Positions 53,860 to 62,353 of a stretch of DNA of 64,000 nucleotides are shown here, piece by piece. The stretch is from Bacillota bacterium. Lineage in GTDB: Bacteria; Bacillota; SHA-98; UBA4971. The notes under the pieces were generated by a model. The model was not told the DNA's origin. It did no database searches and was given only the letters and a program-made list of their open reading frames with translations. Numbering within the stretch: the first letter of the stretch is position 1; every line of letters starts with the position of its first letter. The translations under genes were made by a program, and so were the position numbers. The stretch covers positions 1 to 64,000 of the forward strand of contig JANLFY010000003.1 of the NCBI GenBank assembly GCA_024653485.1. The letters are read 5' to 3'.

Positions 53860-54417
53860 TTACACCCTCTCGAGGTACTGGTCTGTGCGCGTGTCCACCC
53901 TGATGACGTCGCCGACGTTCACGAAGAGAGGCACCTGGACCACCGCGCCTGTCTCAAGGGTGGCGGGCTTCGATCCCCCGGTGGCGGTGTCGCCACGCAG
54001 GCCGGGGTCGGTTTCCACGACGGCAAGCTCGACGAAGTTCGGGAGCTCCACTCCGATGGGAGAGCCTTCGTACATTTGGACCCCGATGACCATGTTCTCC
54101 TTCAAGTACTTCTTCGCGTGTCCGAGCGTCTCGTTGCTCAGTACCAGCTGCTCATAGGTGGACGTGTCCATGAAATGGTTCTCGTCGCCCGAGCTGTAAA
54201 GGTACTGCATCTCCCTGTACTCGATGTGAGCTCTCGGAAGCTTCTCACCCGCTCGGAAGGTTCGCTCCACCACGTACCCGGTTTTCACGTTCTTCAGTCT
54301 GGAACGGACGAACGCCGAACCCTTGCCGGGCTTCACGTGCTGGAAGTCCACCACGGTGTAGACCTCGCCGTCGAGCTCGATGGTAAGTCCTGTATGGAAG
54401 TCGTTAGTAGATATCAT
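53860..54417 (-). CDS. efp: Elongation factor P
   Basis: A 185-residue three-domain beta protein that rescues ribosomes stalled on polyproline. The N-terminus [18 protein letters not shown] and the loop [16 protein letters not shown] with Lys32, the modified residue in many species, are present, along with the C-terminal [17 protein letters not shown] signature. The ATG at 54417 has GGGGGTGGG upstream; the longer frame is rejected. It sits between the M24 peptidase and spoIIIAA, as in Bacillus. Confidence 0.97.
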   Translation of the reverse strand: MISTNDFHTGLTIELDGEVYTVVDFQHVKPGKGSAFVRSRLKNVKTGYVVERTFRAGEKLPRAHIEYREMQYLYSSGDENHFMDTSTYEQLVLSNETLGHAKKYLKENMVIGVQMYEGSPIGVELPNFVELAVVETDPGLRGDTATGGSKPATLETGAVVQVPLFVNVGDVIRVDTRTDQYLERV

Positions 54418-54512
54418 GCACCCACCCCCGAACTGGATCAAATACAGACATAGTTCGCGCCGTCTCTAGATTATCCTCTCCCACCGGCGAATATTTGGCG
54501 CGCCGCACCGGC

Positions 54513-55589
54513 CTACACCTCGATGAGCTCCTTTGGTGCTGTCGTGAGGTTGCGCACGCCCCCGTCCTCCACGACGACCAGGTCCTCGATGCGCACCCCA
54601 AACCTCCCCGGCAAGTAGATGCCGGGCTCAACGCTCACCACCATGCCGGGCTCGAGCACCGTGGAGGACATGGGAGCGAGGCGCGGCTCCTCATGAACGG
54701 CAAGGCCCACACCGTGTCCGAGCCCGTGACCGAAGTTATCGCCGTAGCCCGCGTCTTCGATGACGCGTTGAGCTATCTCATGAGCTTCCTCGCCCTTCAT
54801 TCCGGCCCTTATCCTCTCCAGCGCTGCCTCCTGCGCCCGCAGCACTATCCCGTATACCTCCCGTTGCTCGCGAGACGCCCGGCCCAAGACAACCGTGCGC
54901 GTGGCATCGCCTCTGTAGCCCTCAACGACAGCTCCGAAGTCGAGCACGATGAGCTCTCCTGGGACGAGCCGCTTGCTGCTGGCCACGGCGTGAGGCATGG
55001 CTCCGTTGGCGCCGGACGCGACGATGACGTCGAAACCCGTCCTCTCGGCCCCGTTCCTTCTCATGAACCACTCCATCTCGGTGGCGACTTCGATCTCCGT
55101 CATGCCGGGCTTGAGCACGGTGAGTATGTGCGAGAACGCGGCGTCCCCCAGCGCCTCCGCGCGCCGGATCTTCTCGATCTCATCCTCGTCCTTCACCATC
55201 CGCATCTTCTCGACGACGCCTTCTACCGGCACCAGCTTGACCCCCGGGAGCTCGGAACAGAACGTCTCGTGCTGCTTGAACGTGACGACGTCCTTTTCGA
55301 ACCCGAGGCTGGAGACGCCGACTTCCTCGAGGACCGACTTGAGAGCCTCGACCATCTTCACGCCGTGCTTCACGATGCGAAACCCCGGCGCTTGGGAAGA
55401 GGCCTGCTCAACGTAACGAAAATCCGTGATGAGCACGGCGTGATCCCGGGATACCACCACAACTCCCGACGACCCGGTGAATCCCGTGATATACCGCCTG
55501 TTCTCCGGCCGCGTCACGAGGAGGGCGTCGATTCCGTGCTCCGCGAGACGGTCGCGAAGACTCTGCAGTCTCGTCGACATGCAAGCCAT
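54513..55589 (-). CDS. M24-family Xaa-Pro aminopeptidase/dipeptidase
   Basis: A 358-residue pita-bread metallopeptidase. The N-terminal creatinase-like domain (LLVTRPENRRYITGFTGSSG) precedes the catalytic domain with metal ligands in VLDFGAVVEGYRGDATRT, GHGLGHGVGLAVHEEP and EPGIYLPGRFGVRIED. It removes residues next to proline. The ATG at 55589 lies 8 bp after GGGAGG. The pairing with efp is conserved (B. subtilis yqhT-efp). It cannot be decided from sequence whether it acts on dipeptides or longer peptides. Confidence 0.94.
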   Translation of the reverse strand: MACMSTRLQSLRDRLAEHGIDALLVTRPENRRYITGFTGSSGVVVVSRDHAVLITDFRYVEQASSQAPGFRIVKHGVKMVEALKSVLEEVGVSSLGFEKDVVTFKQHETFCSELPGVKLVPVEGVVEKMRMVKDEDEIEKIRRAEALGDAAFSHILTVLKPGMTEIEVATEMEWFMRRNGAERTGFDVIVASGANGAMPHAVASSKRLVPGELIVLDFGAVVEGYRGDATRTVVLGRASREQREVYGIVLRAQEAALERIRAGMKGEEAHEIAQRVIEDAGYGDNFGHGLGHGVGLAVHEEPRLAPMSSTVLEPGMVVSVEPGIYLPGRFGVRIEDLVVVEDGGVRNLTTAPKELIEV

Positions 55590-55736
55590 GTTCCATCCTC
55601 CCACCTATCATCCTAGTCAGCCTGACAGCCCAACACCACCAAGCCCGCAGCGCAAATCCTGCTGCGCGGAAGGCGCGGCTCGACGGCGGTCCGGCCTTCC
55701 TCGCACTCCTCCTCTACGCAGACTCTACGCAGGCGG

Positions 55737-57200
55737 CTAAGGAGTGCCACCCGCGGCGCGGCCGGGGAGGGCGTCGGGCATCGTCGGAACCTGGATATTC
55801 TCCGTCACGGGCTCCGTCTCCTTCTCGCCTGTCTTGGCCGGCTCGGCCAGTGTCTTGGCGTCGTTCACCGTGACGATGGTCGGCGTGATGAAGATGACCA
55901 TCTCGGTCTCCCTGGCCTCGACCTTCCGGCTCCTGAAAAGCGCCCCTAGAATAGGGATGTCGCCGAGAATGGGCAGCTTGAGCATGCTGTCGATCTCCTC
56001 ACGCTGGAGCAACCCTGCGATCGCCAGGGTCTCCCCGTCGCGGACCGTCGCAACGAAATCCGCCTCCCTCGTCCTGACGTGCGGGTACCCCTGGGTCTTT
56101 TCTTGGCCGAGGATGGAGGACACCTCCGGACGCACGTGCACGGTGATGAGGCCGTTGCGATTGACGCGCGGGGTGATTACGAGCTTGACCCCTGCCTCGA
56201 TGAAAGACACGCTTTGCCCGGCTTGTTCGCCTTCTGAGCCCGCGATTATGATGGGGATCTTGTCACCGATGAAGATCCGGGCCTCGGTGCCATCGAGCGT
56301 GGTGGTGCCGGGTCTCGCGATGGTCGCCGCTTTGCCGGAGTCCTCGAGCATCTTGAGGAACGGCCCTACGGCGAGGGAGAGCCCGGTGAACGCCCCGGTG
56401 ACAGGGTCTGTACGTATGAACACCTTCCCGAACTGGCCAGCCTCCTGCCAGTTTATCCCGAACTCGTCCAGAGCATCCTTGGCGATCTCCTCGAGCCGCG
56501 CGTCTATCCGGACCATTGGAACGGGCACGTCCAGTTTCCGTATTATCCGTTCAGCCTCATCGAGCTCGATCCGGGAGCCGGACGCGACGACCGAGTTGGT
56601 ACGCTCCTCCACCTGGAGCTTGTCCGCGGGGATCACGAGGCTGAGAGCTTGCTTGATGTCCCCCGGCGATGAGTAGTCCAGCTTGAACACTCTGGTCTCG
56701 ACCTTGTCGAACCCTTCCTTGAACCTTGCCGGTGCGGCGACAACGAGACTGTTACCCACGTACCTGTACGCTAGTCCGGTTGCGCGCGTAACCAGCTCCA
56801 CGGCGTCGGTCACCGGGACTGCCTTCAAGGTGAGGGAGACCTCGCCCCTCACTGAGGGATCGGAAACGATGTTCGCCCCGCTGAGCTCAGCGAGGATCTT
56901 GAGGACATCGCGCACGTCGGCGCCCTTGAGGTCTATCGTGACCGGCCAAGGCGGTCCCCCTGAGACGGGGCCTTTCGCTTCCTGCCGGCCCGGATCCTCG
57001 TCTCGACCTTGGGACTTAGCCTCGGCACCCGGCTGCGATTGAGTCTGGACCCCCTGCCCAGGCATTGGCCCCTCGCTCTGACCGCCATCCGCATCTTGTG
57101 CGAGCGCCTTCCAGGGTTGCGCCGCAGCAAGGGAACACGTCACGAGCATGAGCGCGATCGCGAGGACCATGCGCCTGGTCGGGCGCTGACCGGTTGTCAT
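55737..57200 (-). CDS. pilQ: Type IV pilus secretin PilQ-like
   Basis: A 487-residue exported protein with an N-terminal signal (MVLAIALMLVTCSLAAAQ). An acidic, Gln-rich linker is followed by an STN/N1-type domain (DLKGADVRDVLKILAELSGANIV), a NolW-like domain (VFKLDYSSPGDIKQALS) and the secretin core (FIEAGVKLVITPRVNRNGLITVHVRPEV split over about 40 residues, then GETLAIAGLL, KLPILGDIPILGALF and a TEMVIFITPTIV terminus). Secretins are the outer-membrane gates of type IV pili and type II secretion, so this gene is notable in a spore-former. It is the last gene of the pil operon, coupled to the PilP-like gene. Confidence 0.93.
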   Translation of the reverse strand: MTTGQRPTRRMVLAIALMLVTCSLAAAQPWKALAQDADGGQSEGPMPGQGVQTQSQPGAEAKSQGRDEDPGRQEAKGPVSGGPPWPVTIDLKGADVRDVLKILAELSGANIVSDPSVRGEVSLTLKAVPVTDAVELVTRATGLAYRYVGNSLVVAAPARFKEGFDKVETRVFKLDYSSPGDIKQALSLVIPADKLQVEERTNSVVASGSRIELDEAERIIRKLDVPVPMVRIDARLEEIAKDALDEFGINWQEAGQFGKVFIRTDPVTGAFTGLSLAVGPFLKMLEDSGKAATIARPGTTTLDGTEARIFIGDKIPIIIAGSEGEQAGQSVSFIEAGVKLVITPRVNRNGLITVHVRPEVSSILGQEKTQGYPHVRTREADFVATVRDGETLAIAGLLQREEIDSMLKLPILGDIPILGALFRSRKVEARETEMVIFITPTIVTVNDAKTLAEPAKTGEKETEPVTENIQVPTMPDALPGRAAGGTP

Positions 57201-58402
57201 CGTTCACTGCCTCCTCCGAGTTCGAGCACGAACTCCTCGCCTTCCTTGAGCACGGTGATCGACCTTTCCCCCACGGATTCCACGGTCGCGCCCTCCGCTT
57301 CTTCGCCTGGTCGGACGATGATGCTTCCGCGGGGAGTCCTCACTATCGCGTACGCGACCGAGCCGCCGGCGGAGATGATGCCCGTTAGGACCATACGCGG
57401 AGGCTCCACGCGCGGCTTCTGCGGGACAAGGGTGCCCTGGTCTCCGACCTCAGGCCCGCCTTCCCTCGCCTTCCCGCTCGGCAAAGCCAGCTCGACGCGC
57501 GGGGTCTGCGCGCCTGGGGGGGCCGCGCCTCCTTCGAGACTCGAAACGGGCGAGGGAGCCGCGCGGAGATCCACGGACGGCGCGGAGGGTGACGTCTCGG
57601 CATCCGCACCGTCTGTACCCTGGTCGGGCTTCACGCGGCCATCCTCGCTTCCCCCACTAGGCGTCTGCCCGCCCACGCCCTGACGCGTGTCCGCCGCCTG
57701 ATGGATTCGGACGGCAGGCGCTTCCTCGCCTGTGGCGGCGAGCCCGCTCAAAGGAGGCGCACCGTGGGACGCGGGCGCGTCCACGACTGCCTGGTCCGGC
57801 GCCTTGATCGCCGCGTCGGGCCCTGATGTTGCCGGGGAGCGGGGAAGGCCCAAGGACGCGTCCTCCTGCCGCCGGATCTGCGCCCCACCGTCCGGTGACT
57901 CCTCGGGCTTGGCCGAACCCTGCGAGGCGACATCGGTCGAAGCGTCCGCTCCGGATCGGTCGACCACTCCCGAATCGGTTTCCGCCTGCAAATCCCAAGA
58001 CGCAAGGGGGGGCCCGGTGACCCGCAAGCGCCCAGCGATAGCGATGTCCACGGCGAATGGATCATCCGTGCTCCTCGCGCGGAAGGCAATGTCCCCCTCC
58101 TCCTTGCCACTCTGCTCGAGAGCAGGGAGAGGTCTCTGTAGGTCACGCCACTTCTGTGGAATGACGGAACGGTCGGACGCCGCAGGGGGCAGCGTAGCCG
58201 CGCCATCCTCCGCCGGACGCACAACCACCGGGCACACAACGCCTTTCAAGATCGCAATGGCCGTCAGGCCCGCCGCCACTGCCACACCTGCCACAATGGC
58301 CGTCGCACGGCGAATTCTCGCTTTCCTGGGCGACGCTTGCGTGTCCTCGCCTAGGTCTCCTCCCATGTTGATGCCCGAGTTGATGCCCGAGAGGTTTCTC
58401 AT
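57197..58402 (-). CDS. PilP-like pilus assembly protein with long disordered linker
   Basis: A 401-residue protein. It has a short N-terminus, one membrane helix (about residues 33-55, ATAIVAGVAVAAGLTAIAIL), a long Pro/Ala/Ser/Gly-rich linker of roughly 200 residues and a C-terminal globular end (MVLTGIISAGGSVAYAIVRTPRGSIIV, then VLELGG). The end resembles the GspC/PilP homology-region fold, which connects the inner-membrane complex to the secretin. Overlaps of 4 bp with pilO and pilQ show coupling. The PilP assignment rests mainly on position and the C-terminal domain. Confidence 0.72.
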   Translation of the reverse strand: MRNLSGINSGINMGGDLGEDTQASPRKARIRRATAIVAGVAVAAGLTAIAILKGVVCPVVVRPAEDGAATLPPAASDRSVIPQKWRDLQRPLPALEQSGKEEGDIAFRARSTDDPFAVDIAIAGRLRVTGPPLASWDLQAETDSGVVDRSGADASTDVASQGSAKPEESPDGGAQIRRQEDASLGLPRSPATSGPDAAIKAPDQAVVDAPASHGAPPLSGLAATGEEAPAVRIHQAADTRQGVGGQTPSGGSEDGRVKPDQGTDGADAETSPSAPSVDLRAAPSPVSSLEGGAAPPGAQTPRVELALPSGKAREGGPEVGDQGTLVPQKPRVEPPRMVLTGIISAGGSVAYAIVRTPRGSIIVRPGEEAEGATVESVGERSITVLKEGEEFVLELGGGSER

Positions 58403-58983
58403 CCGTCGCCTCCACCCTTCGGCACCACGTACAAAACCATGGAAAACGTCGCGTCGATGGCTTGGGTAGACCCCATGTCGCCAGCCCCTCCCGTGGAGAG
58501 CAGGTGAATGCCCTTGACGCTCACCGTTCGCCCGACGGAGAGCGTCCTATCCAGGAAAGCCTGCACTTGTCGATAGGTTCCACGGACTTTCACCGTGACG
58601 GGGATCTCCGAGTACGGGCTGGATGCGGTGAGCGTTCCAATGGAGAGATCTTGCAAGGCCGCTCCCGACGCTGATGCGGCGCGCTCCAAATCTCTGACGA
58701 AGTACGGAAGACCTGTCTCCCTCGTAATCGTCGAATCGACGTCTTGAAGGGCTTCTCGAGCCCGCTCGTACTCTCTCCGCAGACTCGCGAGGGTCTCACC
58801 CTTTTCGGCGACGGACCCTATCTTGCTCGTCACTATGTCGAGGCGCCGGGCGAGTTCCGCGGCCCGCCCCGACATCGGCGAAAGGATCCACTCGTTGACG
58901 AGGTAACCCGCGATGAGGAAACCTGCCGCAAGAGCAGCAAGGCGCATCCAGGCGCGACTCCGAGTGCTCGCGGCCCTGCTCAT
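58399..58983 (-). CDS. pilO: Type IV pilus assembly protein PilO
   Basis: A 194-residue inner-membrane protein: one N-terminal helix (LAALAAGFLIAGYLVNEWIL), then a coiled coil (SVAEKGETLASLRREYERAREALQ region) and a ferredoxin-like C-terminal domain (IPVTVKVRGTYRQVQAFLD). It pairs with PilN to form the alignment subcomplex. The ATG at 58983 overlaps the pilN stop (ATGA) and follows GGAGGCGGG; the open frame up to 59601 is unrelated. Confidence 0.88.
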   Translation of the reverse strand: MSRAASTRSRAWMRLAALAAGFLIAGYLVNEWILSPMSGRAAELARRLDIVTSKIGSVAEKGETLASLRREYERAREALQDVDSTITRETGLPYFVRDLERAASASGAALQDLSIGTLTASSPYSEIPVTVKVRGTYRQVQAFLDRTLSVGRTVSVKGIHLLSTGGAGDMGSTQAIDATFSMVLYVVPKGGGDG

Positions 58984-59537
58984 GGAGTCCCGCCTCCAGC
59001 GCCCGACAGGGTGGCCATGGCATGGAAGACGAACAATCCAGCTCTTTCGCTGATCCTGGTCACACTGGCGAGTCGGGCATTCTCGAACATCCTCGTGTCC
59101 TCGAGTGACAACATGAACGAGGCCACTGCCTCCAAGGATGTCGCCTCTCCCTCCATTACCGTCTTCCCGTCGCCAGCGAGGGTGAACTGCACGAGGCGCA
59201 CACCGGACGGAAGGGCGTGCGGAAGGGCTCCGAGGATCTCGCGCGCCGGAAGACCGCTTTGGACTTGGCCCCTGGCTGAAGCAATCCTCGCCAGCAATTC
59301 GTCCTTGCGCTTGCGAGTCTCCTGTATGTCGCGGTCGAGCCAGGAATACCGAGCGTACTCCTCTTCTCGAGCTTGCACGGCACGGGAGAGGTGAGCGATC
59401 TCCTGTGCCTTCATCGCATAGAGAAGCACGACTCCCATCAAGAAGACGCACACCGAGGCCGCCACGGCTATCCGAGGCAGGCTCGTTCTGGGCGGCTTTG
59501 GTATTCCCGCGGGGAGCAGGTCCACGCCGACCTTCAC
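58980..59537 (-). CDS. pilN: Type IV pilus assembly protein PilN
   Basis: A 185-residue protein. The short cytoplasmic N-terminus (MKVGVDLLPAGIPKPPR, containing the PilM-binding INLLP-like motif), one membrane helix (IAVAASVCVFLMGVVLLYA), a coiled coil, and a C-terminal domain (LPSGVRLVQFTLAGDGKTV, then SMF-like strands) match PilN. It binds PilM inside the cell and PilO outside. It overlaps pilM by 4 bp and pilO by 4 bp. Confidence 0.9.
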   Translation of the reverse strand: MKVGVDLLPAGIPKPPRTSLPRIAVAASVCVFLMGVVLLYAMKAQEIAHLSRAVQAREEEYARYSWLDRDIQETRKRKDELLARIASARGQVQSGLPAREILGALPHALPSGVRLVQFTLAGDGKTVMEGEATSLEAVASFMLSLEDTRMFENARLASVTRISERAGLFVFHAMATLSGAGGGTP

Positions 59538-60661
59538 GACTCCTCCACCCCCCGCAGCGCAAGCCCGATCGCGACGGATAGGGATGGCCCGTGCTCGGCA
59601 AGCACGTCGGAGAGGCGCGGCGCCCTCGCAGGCGACGGGTTCCTCAGAGGGTCACCACTGATAATGCGCACAGAAACGGACTTTTCGAGGAACTCACCCA
59701 GCCCCGCCAGCTTCGAGCCGCCTCCGGTGAGGATGACCGAGGTGATGCGCGCGTCCTCGCCCAGCCTAGTCCTGGCTTGGGCTTCGCAGTAGTCAATCGA
59801 CCTTCTGATCTCCAGCGCGAGTCTGGCCGCCACGCGTGCAAGCGCCCGTCCGACCACGTCGCTCTCTGCATCGCCCTGTACACCGTCTCCAGGCGCAGGA
59901 GAAACGCCGACCCCTGGGGGACCGGGCGACTTGGACACGCGGTGCTCGCGCTTGGCGCTTTCCGCCCAACTGGAGCTGCGCCCCGTGGCTTCCGCGACCG
60001 CAGCTGTGAAGTCGTTTCCGCCTATTCCCACGATGCGCGTAAACCTCAACACGCCGTGCTCAGTGTAGGCGAGGTCGGTGGTCCCCCCTCCTATGTCCGC
60101 GTAAAAGCCCGAGCCCCCGCTGCTTGCCCCGCGGAAGATGCGGTCGAGCGTAACCGGCTGGATGTCCAGGGCGAGCGGGTACAACCCCGCAAGCTGTAGA
60201 GTCCGGACGTGGCTCTCTACCAGCTTCTTTGGTGCGGCCACGATCATGACTTCGAGCTTGTCCGGGAAATGCGGGACCGGGCCGACGACCTGGTAGTCGA
60301 TGCTCGCGTCCTTCGCAGCGTAAGGTATGTACGCTCCGGCCTCCCACTTCACCGCCTGAGCGAGCTCCTCCTTGGGCATGCGCGGAAAGGTCACGTGCCT
60401 CACCACGACGTCGTCCCCGGCGATAGCGGCGTATACTTCGGTGGCCCTTATCCCCGCCGCTCTCATGGCTTCCTTCACCGCGAAGGCGACGTTTGGTGGG
60501 TCGAGGACGCTCCCGTCAGCGACCGCTCCTTCCGGAGTAGGATGGATTCCCGCGCGCACGATCTCGGTCGCGCGCTTTGTTTTCGAGATCTCGACCACCT
60601 TTATGAGGGTCGTTCCTATGTCGAGTCCCACGGCGCGCTTCGCGCCGCAGAATCGGAGCAT
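59534..60661 (-). CDS. pilM: Type IV pilus assembly protein PilM
   Basis: A 375-residue actin-like protein of the cytoplasmic ring. It has the phosphate-1 segment AVGLDIGTTLIKVVEI, phosphate-2 FYADIGGGTTDLAYTE and the adenosine motif VILTGGGSKLAGLGEFL, plus the PilM motif MPKEELAQAVKWEA. An insertion rich in Pro/Gly/Ser (about residues 230-270) breaks the usual fold outline. I chose the ATG at 60661; the frame runs to 60715. It interacts with the N-terminus of PilN. Confidence 0.92.
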   Translation of the reverse strand: MLRFCGAKRAVGLDIGTTLIKVVEISKTKRATEIVRAGIHPTPEGAVADGSVLDPPNVAFAVKEAMRAAGIRATEVYAAIAGDDVVVRHVTFPRMPKEELAQAVKWEAGAYIPYAAKDASIDYQVVGPVPHFPDKLEVMIVAAPKKLVESHVRTLQLAGLYPLALDIQPVTLDRIFRGASSGGSGFYADIGGGTTDLAYTEHGVLRFTRIVGIGGNDFTAAVAEATGRSSSWAESAKREHRVSKSPGPPGVGVSPAPGDGVQGDAESDVVGRALARVAARLALEIRRSIDYCEAQARTRLGEDARITSVILTGGGSKLAGLGEFLEKSVSVRIISGDPLRNPSPARAPRLSDVLAEHGPSLSVAIGLALRGVEES

Positions 60662-60715
60662 CGGGCTCAGACGACCGCCTCCCTTCCGAGCATCCGGGTC
60701 ACGAGCGTGGTCCAC

Positions 60716-61462
60716 CTAGCCGATCCAGGTGAGCCACGGGAAGAGAACGCGGACCACCCATGTCTCCGAGACGGACACTATTATCGCTCCTGCGGCGATG
60801 AAAGGCGCGAATGGGATCGCGTCTCTCCTTTTCTTGAGACCGGCAAGGATGAGCCACACGCCAGTCAGAGCTCCTAGGACGCATGCTGTCATGAAAGACG
60901 CCAGACCTCCCCACGGTCCGAGAAAGCTTCCTACCAACGCCATCATCTTGACGTCGCCGCCTCCCATGCCTCCGCGGCTCAAGACGGCGATAAGCAGGAC
61001 TAGTCCGCCGCAGAGGAGGAGTCCCGCGATGCGAGCGGCAACCTGTGGAAAGCCGCCTGTCGCCCCGACAGCGACTCCCACGGCCGTCCAGGGAAGCGTG
61101 AGTCTATCGGGGATCACGCCGTGATTGAGATCGATGACCGCGGCCACTACGACCAAGCTGGCCAAGGCGAGCCTGCTCAACGTCTCGGCCCCCACCCCGC
61201 GCGTCTCGACCATTAGAAGGAAGACGAGCCCCATTCCGACCTCGAGAACGGGGTACAAAAGAGATATCCTCCCCCGGCAATGACGGCACCTGCCCCGAAG
61301 GAGCAAATAGCTAAACACGGGAACCAGGTCGAGCGGCCCCAGCGCCGCCCCACATCTGGGGCACTGCGACCTCGGCCCCACGATCTGGCCGTCGCGCGGA
61401 ATTCGGTGGATGCACACGCTAAGGAAACTCCCTATGACCGCTCCCGAAACGAACGCCAGCAA
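60716..61462 (-). CDS. pilD: Prepilin peptidase
   Basis: A 248-residue membrane aspartyl protease/methyltransferase that trims prepilins. It has IGSFLSVCIHRIPR, the zinc-type cysteine pairs CPRCG and CRHCRG, catalytic Asp in VIDLNHGVIPD and the second Asp in GGGDVKMM, with about eight hydrophobic helices. All functional residues are intact. The start is a TTG at 61462, and the N-terminus is short; the exact start is uncertain. It processes the adjacent pilin. Confidence 0.95.
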   Translation of the reverse strand: MLAFVSGAVIGSFLSVCIHRIPRDGQIVGPRSQCPRCGAALGPLDLVPVFSYLLLRGRCRHCRGRISLLYPVLEVGMGLVFLLMVETRGVGAETLSRLALASLVVVAAVIDLNHGVIPDRLTLPWTAVGVAVGATGGFPQVAARIAGLLLCGGLVLLIAVLSRGGMGGGDVKMMALVGSFLGPWGGLASFMTACVLGALTGVWLILAGLKKRRDAIPFAPFIAAGAIIVSVSETWVVRVLFPWLTWIG

Positions 61463-61825
61463 CTTGAGGATTGTTCGTCACCTCGCTGCTTTCCAACGCA
61501 CCTACTGACGCGCCTACGGACGCACCTCGCCCGCCCCGATAGTCCCTGATCGAAGACCCGCCGACCCGGCCAGCCGGGCCCCCGCGGCCGGCCGGTTTTC
61601 CCCCAAATACCCGTCCGGTCGAGACCGATGACGAACTGCCCCGTCATCTCGTCGGCCACGGCGAACGGCGGCATGAATCGAGCGGCGCGGACCGCGGGAG
61701 CCCCTGGACCTCGCACAATCTATCGACCTTCCAGGACTCAAGCATGATCAACGAAGACGCTCCCCGCGTTCTGGCCATATGTCGGCAGATCGACGCCGGG
61801 GAGACGGCGCAAGCCGGAAGCCAGC
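61463..61825. other. Intergenic region between pilA and pilD
   Basis: A 363-bp GC-rich stretch. On the minus strand a small frame overlaps the pilD start, but it has skewed composition (many Arg, Gly and Pro) and no good ribosome binding site, so I do not call it. A GGCCGG-rich inverted repeat near 61565-61595 could form a hairpin after pilA. I see no clear promoter for pilD. Confidence 0.4.
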
Positions 61826-62221
61826 TCAATCCGCGACGTCCACAGTGATATTGCACGAGTTGCACTTCACACCGGTGACCTTGCCACCGGTAGCCGTCAC
61901 CAGCGTGTACTGGCCGGCCCCTCCCACGGGACACGCGGGCACGCTGCCGCCCTCAACATAGTCGGACAAGTTGTCGATTTCGGTTGGCTCGCCGCCCGTA
62001 TCCACACGGTACAGTAGCACCAGCTGCGCTAGCATCTTCAGGTTCGCCGCGCAAGCCTTCTTCTTAGCGGCTTCGGTGACTTTCGAGTAACTCGGCACCG
62101 CGATCGCCGCGAGGATTCCTATGATGGCGATAACTATGAGCATCTCCACCAACGTGAAGCCGCGCCTATCGCAGAGCACCCTGCGGACGGCGCGCCTTAC
62201 GCACACGCCCAGCCTCGTCAC
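61826..62221 (-). CDS. pilA: Type IV prepilin (major pilin candidate)
   Basis: A 131-residue prepilin. Its 21-residue basic leader ends in RRG, followed by FTLVEMLIVIAIIGILAAI, the class III cleavage site and hydrophobic assembly helix with Glu+5. The C-terminal part has CPVGGAGQYTL, reminiscent of ComGC-type major pilins, and four cysteines (one pair as CNSC). The GTG at 62221 has a perfect AAAGGAGGT 8 bp upstream. It is the only pilin gene in this operon, just before pilD. Confidence 0.95.
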   Translation of the reverse strand: MTRLGVCVRRAVRRVLCDRRGFTLVEMLIVIAIIGILAAIAVPSYSKVTEAAKKKACAANLKMLAQLVLLYRVDTGGEPTEIDNLSDYVEGGSVPACPVGGAGQYTLVTATGGKVTGVKCNSCNITVDVAD

Positions 62222-62353
62222 TGTAAACGACCTCCTTTACATAGTTCGGACTTGATATCATCTCGATAGCTCCCACCACTAAGCCGGCGCTCTTCCGCGT
62301 ACCACCTCCCCTCCCGGACGGCGGGCCGGCGCCAACACACGACGCAAGGCCGG

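Noticed and set aside
58984-59601. N-terminal extension of pilO to 59601
   Set aside because: The extra part overlaps pilN entirely, is Arg/Gly-rich and lacks homology; the ATGA overlap at 58980-58983 gives the correct start.
61432-61716. Small frame between pilA and pilD
   Set aside because: It overlaps pilD, is dominated by Arg, Gly and Ser, and has no ribosome binding site; I could not support it as a gene.
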